This document shows positions 56,064 through 64,000 of a stretch of 64,000 nucleotides of DNA, piece by piece; position 1 is the stretch's first letter; each line of letters starts with the position of its first letter. The position numbers were made by a program, and so were the translations under genes. The notes below the pieces were generated by a model. The model did no database searches, was not told where the DNA came from, and saw only the letters and a list, made by a program, of their open reading frames with translations. The stretch comes from Sipunculus nudus (Eukaryota; Annelida; Sipuncula; Golfingiida; Sipunculidae): the NCBI GenBank assembly GCA_026874595.1, contig JAPPUL010000082.1:1118001-1182000 (forward strand). The letters run 5' to 3'.

Positions 56064-56513
56064 TTAATAATTTTTACGTAACCTAGCCATTTCTCTATCC
56101 TGTTCTCTTTTTTTAATACTTTGTCTTTTATCATAAAGTTTCTTGCCTCTGCAAAGAGCAATCTCAAGTTTAACACGTTGGCCTTTAATGTAGAGCTTTA
56201 TTGGTATTATTGTAAAACCACGTTCTTTTATCTTTTTTTCAAGCTTTAGGATTTCTCTTTTGTTAAGCAGGAGTTTTCTAGTACGGCTTGGTTCGTGATT
56301 ATTTCTATTACCGAAACTGTAAGGACTTATATGTATATTTAATGCCCAAAGCTCCTTTCCAAAGAACTTTACAAAGCTGTCTTTTAGATTAACTTTACCT
56401 TCTCGTATAGATTTAACCTCAGTCCCAACAAGGACAACTCCAGCCTCAAGCTTTTCAAGTATCTCATAATCAAATAAAGCTTTTTTGTTTGTGGCAATCT
56501 TTTTTATACTCAT
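56064..56513 (-). CDS. smpB: SsrA-binding protein SmpB
   Basis: SmpB binds tmRNA and delivers it to stalled ribosomes for trans-translation. The 149-residue protein has ATNKKALFDYEILEKLEAGVVLVGTEVKSIREGKVNLKDSFV at about 6-47, an OB-fold, and a basic C-terminal tail (KKLYDKRQSIKKREQDREM) that enters the decoding centre. ATG 56513. 71 bp upstream of the YbjN-like gene. Confidence 0.96.
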   Translation of the reverse strand: MSIKKIATNKKALFDYEILEKLEAGVVLVGTEVKSIREGKVNLKDSFVKFFGKELWALNIHISPYSFGNRNNHEPSRTRKLLLNKREILKLEKKIKERGFTIIPIKLYIKGQRVKLEIALCRGKKLYDKRQSIKKREQDREMARLRKNY

Positions 56514-56694
56514 AAATATGTAGTCCTTATGCTTTATGCTACATTAAGTAGTTTCTTAGATTTAGTTCCTTAAATTTATTAATAAAATATAATAGTTAAC
56601 AAGAAAGAGAATAAGAAATAGAATAAAAAGAATATCACCTTAAAGTCAAGTTATTCTAAAGCTTTAAGATAGCAAGTTCTAATGTAAAAAGTAA

Positions 56695-56723
56695 TTGACA
56701 ATATATTATATATACTTTATATT
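56695..56723 (+). promoter_or_regulatory. Promoter of the rnf operon
   Basis: TTGACA at 56695-56700, exactly 17 bases, TATATT at 56718-56723, 41 bases before the rnfD ATG. It is the best sigma-70 match seen in this window. The TTG of the -35 box is in frame with rnfD and could be mistaken for a start codon. Confidence 0.75.
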
Positions 56724-56763
56724 ATTTTATCTCTGTCTAATAGCATATTTAAGGGCGGTTTTT

Positions 56764-58101
56764 ATGAGCGATAGTGATACAGAATCATCAGGAGAGCTTC
56801 CGAACGAAAAAGGAAAGCCTGATAATCCTCCTAACGAGGAGATTAGGAAATCTGAATCTGTTAAATCTGAATATAGTGATAAAGAGATAAGCTCGGATAG
56901 AAAGCCAAAAGGCAAAGAAGACAGTAAGGAAGAAGGCAGGGAAAGCAAAGAAGGTAAAAAGGGTAAGGACAAAGGGCCAAAGCCGCTAAAGTATAAAAAG
57001 CAAAAGCCTAAAGATTGGAATGTCCCCGAGCTTGCAGTAACTTCATCACCACATGTATTTTCAAAAGACAGTATAAAGAAGATAATGTGGATAGTGTTTG
57101 CAACGCTTTTGCCAGCCTATATATGGGGGATATTGTATTTCACATTTGGAATACAGCTTAAGTTTTTAGAAGGTTCTTTAGTATTTACGTACAAAGAGGA
57201 GTTATTATCGGCAAATCCCATCTACCTAAGCCTATTATATAGCAAACCATTGCAGCACCTAATAGCCGGAGTTTTAGTATCAATGATCACGGAGTGGCTA
57301 ATAAATGTATTTAGAAAACAAAGGGTAAGTGCTTGGGATGGGAGTGCGGCGGTAACAGGGATATTGATAGCTATGATGAATCCGCCTTATGTACCACTTT
57401 TTGTAACTATAATAAGTTGTATATTTGCAATAGTAATAATAAAACATCTTTTTGGTGGGCTTGGAACAAACTTTTTAAATCCAGCGATAGCCGGACGTGT
57501 ATTTGCAATGGTGTCATGGCCGGGGTTAATGTATACACAAGACTATTATTTAGTTCATGGCACAACAGGGGCAACAGCTCTTGAGATGATGAAACAGTAT
57601 ATAAATCCTGTATCAGAAGGTGTTAAGCCATTGCCATATGATAGTTATAGTTTATTTGATTTATTTTTGGGGAATGTAGGTGGTTCAATAGGAGAGGTAT
57701 CTTTTGTTTTACTTTTGCTTGGTGGGATTTATTTATATATAAAGAATTACATAACCTGGGAAATACCATTAACGTATATAGTTACAGTATTTTTGTTTGC
57801 CTATGTTATAGGAGATGGGAGAGGAGAGCATTTAAATTTTGCTATGTACAACATTTTGTCAGGAGGTTTGATACTTGGAGCGTTATTTATGGCAACGGAT
57901 ATGGTAACCTCGCCACTTACAAAGGTTGGGCAGATAATATTTGGGATATCTTGCGGGCTTTTGACGATACTAATAAGGCTTTATGGAGGATATCCAGAAG
58001 GGGTTGCATTTGCGATACTTATAATGAACTTCTTCACACCGTTAATAGATAAGTACACAGCGCCTCGTATTTTTGGACACAAAAAACGTAAAACAATATA
58101 A
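56764..58101 (+). CDS. rnfD: Rnf complex subunit D with charged N-terminal extension
   Basis: RnfD is a membrane subunit of the ferredoxin:NAD oxidoreductase, carrying covalently bound FMN. The flavinylation motif TTGATAL places the modified Thr at 271. About nine hydrophobic segments occupy residues 100-430. Residues 1-85 form an unusual hydrophilic, Lys/Glu/Ser-rich extension (SDSDTESSGELPNEKGKPDN at the start). The first ATG after the promoter is 56764; the upstream open frame contains the promoter and is not coding. The operon continues with rnfE, rnfA and rnfB. Confidence 0.92.
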   Translation: MSDSDTESSGELPNEKGKPDNPPNEEIRKSESVKSEYSDKEISSDRKPKGKEDSKEEGRESKEGKKGKDKGPKPLKYKKQKPKDWNVPELAVTSSPHVFSKDSIKKIMWIVFATLLPAYIWGILYFTFGIQLKFLEGSLVFTYKEELLSANPIYLSLLYSKPLQHLIAGVLVSMITEWLINVFRKQRVSAWDGSAAVTGILIAMMNPPYVPLFVTIISCIFAIVIIKHLFGGLGTNFLNPAIAGRVFAMVSWPGLMYTQDYYLVHGTTGATALEMMKQYINPVSEGVKPLPYDSYSLFDLFLGNVGGSIGEVSFVLLLLGGIYLYIKNYITWEIPLTYIVTVFLFAYVIGDGRGEHLNFAMYNILSGGLILGALFMATDMVTSPLTKVGQIIFGISCGLLTILIRLYGGYPEGVAFAILIMNFFTPLIDKYTAPRIFGHKKRKTI

Positions 58102-58241
58102 ACAGGATTCTTTTTTATGTTATATTTGAGCTTTAAATTCTTAATCATAAAATCTTAAGTTAACGGAATAAGAGAATAATAAGAGAATAATAAAGAGAAT
58201 AAAGAATTTAATATAAGAGTTAAAATAAAGGCAGCTTCATT

Positions 58242-58946
58242 ATGTCAAATAGCACAGTATTTTGGCGAGGGTTTGTACGCGAGAATCCAGTATATACATT
58301 ATTTCTTGGTTTATGTCCGGCCCTGGCAGTAACAAACATGGCGATAAATGGACTTGCAATGGGTGTTGCAACTACATTCGTGCTTGTTGGTTCTAATGTT
58401 GTAGTCTCGTTAATAAGAAATATAGTATCAAGCAAGATACGGATTCCAGCATATATAATGGTCATAGCAAGTTTTGTGACAATAGTAAAGCTTTTGATGA
58501 ATGCTTATGTAATAGATTTGTATCAGGAGATGGGAGTATTCATATCCCTTATAGTAGTAAATTGTATGATATTGGGTCGAGCAGAAGGTTTTGCAAGCAA
58601 GAACAGTATAGGAAGGTCGTTTATAGACGGGCTTGGGATGGGGATAGGATTTACTATAGCAATAACGGTATTGTCAGTAGTGCGTGAGTTTTTGGGTGAG
58701 GGAAAGATAACCTTTTCGCTTAAGTATGGCGGAGAAGATGTTGGGGTGGTATATGATTTGACAGGTATTGTAAAGATGTTAGGCCTACAGACGGGAGGAG
58801 AGGTTGCAAGCATGTTGATTTTCATATTGCCTGCAGGTGGCTTTATAGCGATAGGGTTAATAATAGGATTATTTAATAGGCTAAGCGAGAAGTTGCCACC
58901 ACCTAAGGATGATGATGATGAGGAAGAAGTTAAACATAGTTGCTAA
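58242..58946 (+). CDS. rnfE: Rnf complex subunit E
   Basis: RnfE is a membrane subunit with about six hydrophobic segments. FVRENPVYTLFLGLCPALAVTNMAINGLAMG (about 10-40) and IVVNCMILGRAEGFASKNSIGRSFIDGLGMGIGFT (about 105-140) are typical of RnfE/RsxE. The extreme C-terminus is acidic (DDDDEEEVKHSC), so the protein (234 residues) is slightly longer than the E. coli homologue. The 140-bp gap before it is filled with aataagaga repeats and has no room for rnfG. Confidence 0.93.
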   Translation: MSNSTVFWRGFVRENPVYTLFLGLCPALAVTNMAINGLAMGVATTFVLVGSNVVVSLIRNIVSSKIRIPAYIMVIASFVTIVKLLMNAYVIDLYQEMGVFISLIVVNCMILGRAEGFASKNSIGRSFIDGLGMGIGFTIAITVLSVVREFLGEGKITFSLKYGGEDVGVVYDLTGIVKMLGLQTGGEVASMLIFILPAGGFIAIGLIIGLFNRLSEKLPPPKDDDDEEEVKHSC

Positions 58947-59060
58947 TTGGAGTGATAGTAGGATTATGCGAACTTGGAGTAACCGGTTGGTTTAAAAAGG
59001 GGCGATAATGAGTTGATGATGAGGATAATGAGTAAATAATGGATAAAAAGTGAGGAAGTT

Positions 59061-59657
59061 ATGAATGAGTATGTAGCAATAATGATAGTTGCAATAACGG
59101 TAAACAATTATGTATTATCTAAATATTTGGGTTTATGTCCGTTTATTGGGGTATCAAAGAAGATAGACTCATCAGTTGGGATGGGTCTTGCGGTAACATT
59201 TGTTATGACGTTAGCTTCAGCCGCAACATACATGATATATGTATTTATATTATTACCTCTAAATATAGTATATCTTGATACAATAGCGTTCATACTGGTG
59301 ATAGCGTCGTTGGTCCAGTTTGTAGAGATGGTACTTGAGAAGTTCTCGCCGAATTTGTATAAAACGTTGGGAGTCTACTTGCCGTTAATAACAACGAATT
59401 GTGCAATTTTAGGGGTTGCGCAGTTTAACGTACAGTATATAGAGTTATATGGCTTTAATTTCATAAAGTCAGTAACACAAGGGTTTGCCGCTGGGATAGG
59501 TTTTAGTCTTGCAATAATATTGATGGCATCAATACGAGAGAAGCTTGAGTTTGCAAATGTGCCTAAGGTATTTCAGGGTGCACCTGTAACTTTTATAGCA
59601 GCGGGATTGATGGCACTTGCTTTCCAGGGATTTATAAACTTAGTAGGGATGGAGTAA
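59061..59657 (+). CDS. rnfA: Rnf complex subunit A
   Basis: RnfA is a six-helix membrane subunit, homologous to RnfE. In 198 residues, VNNYVLSKYLGLCPFIGVSKK (about 15-35) carries the Cys that, with an RnfE Cys, holds a membrane [2Fe-2S] in characterised Rnf complexes. LITTNCAILGVAQFN near 109-123 carries the second conserved Cys. Preceded by GAGGAAG 5 bases before the ATG; 114-bp gap after rnfE. Confidence 0.95.
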   Translation: MNEYVAIMIVAITVNNYVLSKYLGLCPFIGVSKKIDSSVGMGLAVTFVMTLASAATYMIYVFILLPLNIVYLDTIAFILVIASLVQFVEMVLEKFSPNLYKTLGVYLPLITTNCAILGVAQFNVQYIELYGFNFIKSVTQGFAAGIGFSLAIILMASIREKLEFANVPKVFQGAPVTFIAAGLMALAFQGFINLVGME

Positions 59658-59774
59658 ATAGGTATTTTTGTAAAAGTTGTAAAAGAAGTAAAAGAAGGAA
59701 CTATTTGTATGGAATAGTAGTTTAAAAGATAGATAGTAGTTTAAAAGAATATATAAGAAATAGGAGGCTAGGGG

Positions 59775-60731
59775 ATGGAAATAATAGGAGCAATAATATC
59801 TGTTGGTTTGCTGGCATTATTTTTTGGATTAGTGCTTGCGTTTGCGCATAAGAAACTGTCGGTAGAAAAGAATCCTATGATACAAAAGATAGAAGACGTA
59901 TTGCCGACGGCAAACTGCGGGGCATGTTCTTATCCTGGATGTGCGGGATACGCAGAAGGTCTTGTAAATGACAATGCAGCAATAGACTTGTGTCCTCCTG
60001 GAGGGGAGAAGCTTATAAAGAAGTTGGCAGTGATGCTGGATAAGGAAGTAGTTGAAGGGGAGAGGATGATAGCAAGGATACAATGCAGTGGAGATTTAAA
60101 GACAGCAAAACAAAAGCATTTGTATAATGGAGTATCAGATTGTAATCAGGCGGCAACACTTTTTGGAGGGTCGAAGGTATGTGAGTATGGGTGTATAGGG
60201 CTTGGGAGTTGTGTTCGGGCATGTGCATTTGATGCAATATATATAACAAAGGATCTAGATGTAGTGGTGGAAGAGGACAAGTGTACAGGGTGTACATTGT
60301 GCTTACCGGTATGTCCTAAAGATATAATAGATATGGTACCGGCGCGGACTAGGATATACAATTCATGTAGTTCTTTAGATAAAGCAGGTCCGGTAAAGAA
60401 TTATTGTAATGTAGGGTGTACGGCATGTAAGTTATGCGAGAAAGCGTGTGATTATGATGCAATACATGTGAAAGACAATCTGGCAGTATTTAATTATGAT
60501 AAATGTACAGAATGCCAGGATTGCTTTGTAGTGTGTCCAACTGACTCTATACAGTCCTGGATACCAGAGGAGATGTGGTCAGAACGTAGTGTTGTGGCCT
60601 TAGCTAAGGTAAGAGAGGAGGAGGCTTTAAATGCGGCAAATAGTTTTCCAAAGGAGCAGCAATCTGATAAGATAGCAAATGGGAAGAGTAAAGATAGTAA
60701 GAAAGAGGAAAAAGAAGTAATAGAGGCTTAA
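59775..60731 (+). CDS. rnfB: Rnf complex subunit B (polyferredoxin)
   Basis: RnfB accepts electrons from ferredoxin on the cytoplasmic side. Residues 5-25 are a membrane anchor. Residues 45-77 hold the CGACSYPGC-type [4Fe-4S] motif. Four further [4Fe-4S] motifs follow at about 140-265 (CVRACAFDAI, CTGCTLCLPVCPKDI, CTACKLCEKACDYDAI, CTECQDCFVVCPTDSI), so it is the longer multi-cluster form. The last 50 residues are Lys/Glu-rich. AGGAGGCTAGGGG precedes the ATG. It closes the cluster; rnfC and rnfG are not in the window. Confidence 0.95.
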   Translation: MEIIGAIISVGLLALFFGLVLAFAHKKLSVEKNPMIQKIEDVLPTANCGACSYPGCAGYAEGLVNDNAAIDLCPPGGEKLIKKLAVMLDKEVVEGERMIARIQCSGDLKTAKQKHLYNGVSDCNQAATLFGGSKVCEYGCIGLGSCVRACAFDAIYITKDLDVVVEEDKCTGCTLCLPVCPKDIIDMVPARTRIYNSCSSLDKAGPVKNYCNVGCTACKLCEKACDYDAIHVKDNLAVFNYDKCTECQDCFVVCPTDSIQSWIPEEMWSERSVVALAKVREEEALNAANSFPKEQQSDKIANGKSKDSKKEEKEVIEA

Positions 60732-60889
60732 GGGTCAAAAGGGGCTAAAAGGGTTAAAAGAAGTCTAAAAGGGGGCAAAAGGCGATAAGATTGTAGTAGA
60801 GGTTTTTGTGGCGTGGAGTAGACTTAGAGGAATAATCAGAGAAAGTATAATAAGGATGTATTTAAAGGTCTAAATGGATTTATATAAGA

Positions 60890-61435
60890 ATGATATTGAC
60901 AGATAAAGAGATATTGAAACAAATAGGAGAGGGGAATATATTAATAGATCCTTTTGATATGGGTTGTCTTGGTAGTAATAGTTACGATGTGCACCTTGGA
61001 GGGCACATGGGGATATATGAAGATGACGTACTAGACTGTAAGAAAGATAATCCGCTAAAGATATTTGAATTATCGGAAGAAGGGGTAATAATAGTTCCTG
61101 GCAAGCTATATCTTGGTGTTACAAAGGAATATACAGAGACGTTAAAACATGTACCATTTTTGGAAGGCAAATCAAGTATAGGGCGTTTGGGGATAGATAT
61201 TCATTCAACAGCAGGCAAAGGAGACATAGGGTATAAGAACAGATGGACCTTAGAGATATCAGTAAAGCAGCCAGTAAAGATATACCCTGAGATGTTGATA
61301 GGGCAGTTAATCTACTTCAAAGTGTGTGGAGAGGTGGAGACAGATTACGAATCGAAGCCGACAGCAAAATATAATGAGGTCTCAAAATATCCTATAGGTT
61401 CAAAGATGCATCTAAACTTTTTAAGAAACGTATAA
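60890..61435 (+). CDS. dcd: dCTP deaminase (possibly bifunctional with dUTPase)
   Basis: Dcd deaminates dCTP to dUTP (or dUMP in bifunctional forms) for thymidylate supply. The 181-residue protein has MILTDKEIL, the LGSNSYDVHLG segment near residue 27, and EGKSSIGRLGIDIHSTAGKGDIGYKNRWTLEI, with the catalytic Glu122. Standard Dcd is about 190 residues. Whether it is mono- or bifunctional cannot be told. It stands 158 bp after rnfB and before two tRNAs. Confidence 0.92.
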   Translation: MILTDKEILKQIGEGNILIDPFDMGCLGSNSYDVHLGGHMGIYEDDVLDCKKDNPLKIFELSEEGVIIVPGKLYLGVTKEYTETLKHVPFLEGKSSIGRLGIDIHSTAGKGDIGYKNRWTLEISVKQPVKIYPEMLIGQLIYFKVCGEVETDYESKPTAKYNEVSKYPIGSKMHLNFLRNV

Positions 61436-61529
61436 TCAAATATTTTAGGGTGTTTTTAAACTGGATTTAGAGTAAAAAAAATTTATAGTTTGCTAAAGGG
61501 GAAATATATTTTATATTGTATGAGAACCT

Positions 61530-61600
61530 TCTCCCCTAGTGTAATGGTAGCACATCGGGTTTTGGTCCCGTACGTCGAGGTTCGAGTCCTCGGGGGAGAT
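61530..61600 (+). tRNA. tRNA-Gln (TTG)
   Basis: A 71-base cloverleaf with acceptor TCTCCCC/GGGGAGA, anticodon loop TTTTGGT (TTG), T-arm CGAGGTTCGAGTCCTCG and discriminator T. No encoded CCA. Confidence 0.95.
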
Positions 61601-61636
61601 TAGTAAGCAAGAATGCAGTGAATGTTTATTTATAAA

Positions 61637-61709
61637 GGGGGTGTAGCTCAGTTGGGAGAGCGGCTGCCTTGCACGCAGTAGGTCAGGGGTTCAAATCCCC
61701 TCACCTCCA
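61637..61709 (+). tRNA. tRNA-Ala (TGC)
   Basis: A 73-base cloverleaf with acceptor GGGGGTG/CACCTCC (one G-U pair), D-arm GCTCAGTTGGGAGAGC, anticodon loop CTTGCAC (TGC), T-arm AGGGGTTCAAATCCCCT and discriminator A. It lies 36 bp after tRNA-Gln, so both are probably transcribed together. Confidence 0.95.
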
Positions 61710-61856
61710 AAAGCTTTGTGTTTATAGTGTATATATATAAGCAAAGGGCAAGTCTTCATAGAATAAAGGTCCGATTGTAATTGATGCTGTTTATAAAGGT
61801 AAATAATTGTTTTAATTGATGGGGTTATATGTATAGGCTATAGGGCTAAAAAGTGA

Positions 61857-63995
61857 ATGCTAATGAAGAATGAGCATTACGGTATTCATAATACGATAAC
61901 AAACTTCATCTGGAGCATAGCAGATGAGCTTTTAAGGGATGTATATGTACGCGGGAAGTACCGTGATGTAATTCTCCCGATGACAGTTATACGTCGACTT
62001 GATGCTATACTTGAGCTTACTAAAGAATCAGGCATAAATAGGCAAAAGAAGCCAGAAGCGATTAAGGAAAAGAAAGCGTTTTGTAAAGCCTCAGACAAGG
62101 CATTTTCCAACACTAGCCTTTATACACTAAAAGATCTCAAAAACTATTGTAAAACAGATAAAGTCTTAAAAGACTACTTTGAGTTATACCTGGATGGATT
62201 TTCGTCTAACGTAAGAGAAATACTATCAAAATTCAAGTTTAAAAACGAGTTAGAAACTCTAGTTGATGCAAATATATTAGGGGCATTAATCGAAAAGTAT
62301 TTAAATCCGAATGTTAATCTAAGCCCCGAGCCTATTTTTGATATTGAAGGGAATGAGAGAGTGCCGGGTCTTGATAATCACGGTATGGGAATGGTTTTCG
62401 AGGAGCTAATACGTCGTTTTAATGAGGAGAATAACGAGGAAGCGGGAGAGCATTTCACGCCACGTGACGTTGTAAATCTTATGGCAGACTTGGTTTTGTT
62501 ACCTATTGCTGATGAACTTGAGTCTGGGACGTATCTAGTATACGATGGAGCTTGTGGAACGGGAGGCATGCTGACTTTAGCCGAACAAAGGCTTAATAAG
62601 CTTGCAAAAGATAAAGGTAAGGATGTTAAAATACACCTTTACGGACAGGAGATACAGCCACAGACTTATGCGATAGCCAAAGCAGATCTACTTCTTAAAG
62701 GGAAAGGAGAAGAGGCTAAGAACATAAAATATGGCTCAACTTTATCCTCCGATGCATTTGCAACAAAGCAGTTTGATTTCATGCTATCAAATCCCCCTTA
62801 TGGGAAGAGCTGGAGGACTGATCTTAAACAACTAAGCGGCACAGATCGTTTAAAAGATTCAGGTTTTATTGTAGGGTATGGTGGTGATAATGAATATAAA
62901 CTAATTACACGTTCAAGCGATGGTCAGCTTATGTTTTTAGTTAATAAGCTTATGAAGATGAGGGATAGCAAACTAGGGAGTCGGATTGTGCATATACACA
63001 ATGGCTCATCGCTATCTACAGGAGATGCGGGAGGAGGTGAAAGTAATATACGGCGTTGGATAATAGAAAATGATTGGCTTGAGGGGATAATAGCGTTACC
63101 AAATAATATTTTCTACAATACAGCAATAGCGACCTATATATGGGTATTAACAAATCACAAGTCTTTTGATCGTAAAGGCAAAGTTCAACTAATAGACGCA
63201 AGGGGTTGGTATGAAGGGCTTCGTAAGAAGCTGGGTAATAAAAGTTGTGAACTTAGCGAAAGACATATAAATGACATATGTAGTCTAATTAAACATCCTA
63301 AAGAGACACAAGAATCTAAGATATTGTCAAACGAATCATTTGGCTATAAAAAGATAGTTGTTCAGCGGCCACTACGGTTGTCTTTAGATTTAAGTATAAA
63401 AAGAGTAAGTAATTTCAAAAAGCTTAATCCTAAATATAAAGAACAATGTGTGGTTTTAGAAAGAGTAGTAGGTATTTTGGGAGAGGGTCCCCATCGAGAT
63501 TATAATATTTTTCTAGATGCATTTAAATCTCAAGCAAAAGTTATGTCAGTGAGGGTATCGACAAATTTTAAAAAGCTATTGAAGGAGTATCTTGGAGTAG
63601 TTGATGCTCTTTCAAAGCCTGTTATAAAGAAAGTGCATAAGAGAAAAAGAAAAGCTAATCCTCTTTATGGATTATATGCGAGAAGGCTTAAGAATAAAAA
63701 GGTTTTAGTTGAGTATGAAGCAGATAAAGAACTCCGTGAAACAGAATATGTATCGCTTAAAGAAGAGAGGGGGATTTTAGGCTTTATGGAACGAGAAGTG
63801 TACCCCTATTATTCTGACGTATGGGTAGATGGATTAAAGACGAAGATAGGTTATGAGATTTCGTTTAGTAAATATTTCTATAAGCCCTTAGAAATGCGCC
63901 CACCTGAGGAGGTAAGAGCAGATATAGCGGCTCTTGAAAGAGAGAGTTCTTTATTACTAAAAGATATTGTAGGGGATTTAAATGCAAGGGTATAA
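61857..63995 (+). CDS. hsdM: Type I restriction-modification system, DNA methyltransferase subunit M
   Basis: HsdM transfers methyl groups from S-adenosylmethionine to adenine in the target site chosen by HsdS. The 712-residue protein has the N-terminal helical domain (ITNFIWSIADELLRD, YRDVILPMTVIRRLDAIL), the SAM motif DGACGTGG at Asp230-Gly237, and the catalytic NPPY at 312-315. It is 150-200 residues longer than many HsdM proteins, with a charged C-terminal part. ATG 61857 or 61863 are both possible; upstream sequence has no strong ribosome binding site. No HsdS or HsdR gene is in the window; they may follow beyond the right edge. Confidence 0.93.
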   Translation: MLMKNEHYGIHNTITNFIWSIADELLRDVYVRGKYRDVILPMTVIRRLDAILELTKESGINRQKKPEAIKEKKAFCKASDKAFSNTSLYTLKDLKNYCKTDKVLKDYFELYLDGFSSNVREILSKFKFKNELETLVDANILGALIEKYLNPNVNLSPEPIFDIEGNERVPGLDNHGMGMVFEELIRRFNEENNEEAGEHFTPRDVVNLMADLVLLPIADELESGTYLVYDGACGTGGMLTLAEQRLNKLAKDKGKDVKIHLYGQEIQPQTYAIAKADLLLKGKGEEAKNIKYGSTLSSDAFATKQFDFMLSNPPYGKSWRTDLKQLSGTDRLKDSGFIVGYGGDNEYKLITRSSDGQLMFLVNKLMKMRDSKLGSRIVHIHNGSSLSTGDAGGGESNIRRWIIENDWLEGIIALPNNIFYNTAIATYIWVLTNHKSFDRKGKVQLIDARGWYEGLRKKLGNKSCELSERHINDICSLIKHPKETQESKILSNESFGYKKIVVQRPLRLSLDLSIKRVSNFKKLNPKYKEQCVVLERVVGILGEGPHRDYNIFLDAFKSQAKVMSVRVSTNFKKLLKEYLGVVDALSKPVIKKVHKRKRKANPLYGLYARRLKNKKVLVEYEADKELRETEYVSLKEERGILGFMEREVYPYYSDVWVDGLKTKIGYEISFSKYFYKPLEMRPPEEVRADIAALERESSLLLKDIVGDLNARV

Positions 63996-64000
63996 AAGTT

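Noticed and set aside
56695-56763. Extension of rnfD to a TTG start
   Set aside because: The TTG is part of a perfect TTGACA -35 box with a TATATT 17 bases later, so this stretch is promoter and leader, not coding.
58102-58241. Hidden rnfG gene between rnfD and rnfE
   Set aside because: Only 140 bp of AT-rich repeats; no open frame of suitable length on either strand.

Overview
The window is about 64 kb of an AT-rich, gene-dense bacterial chromosome from a diderm (Gram-negative-type) organism. It carries several lipoproteins, signal peptidase I, a PBP4-type carboxypeptidase, a complete 14-subunit complex I operon, an Rnf-type ion-pumping redox operon and a class A RNase P RNA. The + strand is strongly G-rich over C, whichever way genes point, so the whole window looks like one replichore with + as the leading strand. 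The giant coiled-coil protein at 48.6-52.2 kb, with an N-terminal membrane anchor and a C-terminal helix-turn-helix-like tail, resembles the 'SpiroCoCo' proteins known to me from spirochaetes. A spirochaete-like host is therefore my best guess, with low to moderate confidence. No phage, insertion sequence or CRISPR array was seen.

Layout. 0-8.7 kb: a phosphopantetheinyl transferase cut by the window edge, the TldD/TldE protease pair, a lipoprotein, two unknown proteins, ObgE, CarA and a small MORN-type protein. 8.9-14.4 kb: a GH57 glucan branching enzyme, an HDOD protein, a metallo-beta-lactamase-fold hydrolase, HemC and a LOG-like nucleotide-binding protein. 14.4-20.5 kb: five tandem paralogous GLUG-repeat lipoproteins, separated by near-identical 134-bp spacers that carry the promoter and ribosome binding site. 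20.5-29.1 kb: isocitrate dehydrogenase, rnpB followed by two extra tandem copies of its 3' part, PdxA, tRNA-Gly, Dtd, a large orphan protein, a 47-residue ORF, tRNA-Lys, a Nudix hydrolase and PBP4. 29.4-44.4 kb: a carboxymuconolactone decarboxylase-Rieske fusion followed by nuoABCDEFGHIJKLMN. 44.5-56.5 kb: IlvB/IlvN, LepB, a possible PII-like protein, the coiled-coil protein, an unknown partner, KDPG aldolase, PspA, a YbjN-like protein and SmpB. 56.7-64 kb: rnfD-rnfE-rnfA-rnfB (rnfC and rnfG are not here), dCTP deaminase, tRNA-Gln, tRNA-Ala and a type I restriction-modification M subunit at the right edge.

How it fits together. Complex I, Rnf, NADP-isocitrate dehydrogenase and KDPG aldolase describe a respiring organism that moves electrons between NADH, ferredoxin and quinone and stores glucan. 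The most unusual parts are the triplicated 3' module of rnpB, the mosaic GLUG lipoprotein array (a candidate surface-variation locus), an 11-G tract inside obgE, the incomplete rnf cluster, and pervasive short in-register tandem repeats in intergenic DNA. Non-ATG starts (GTG, TTG) are frequent, especially in the nuo operon.
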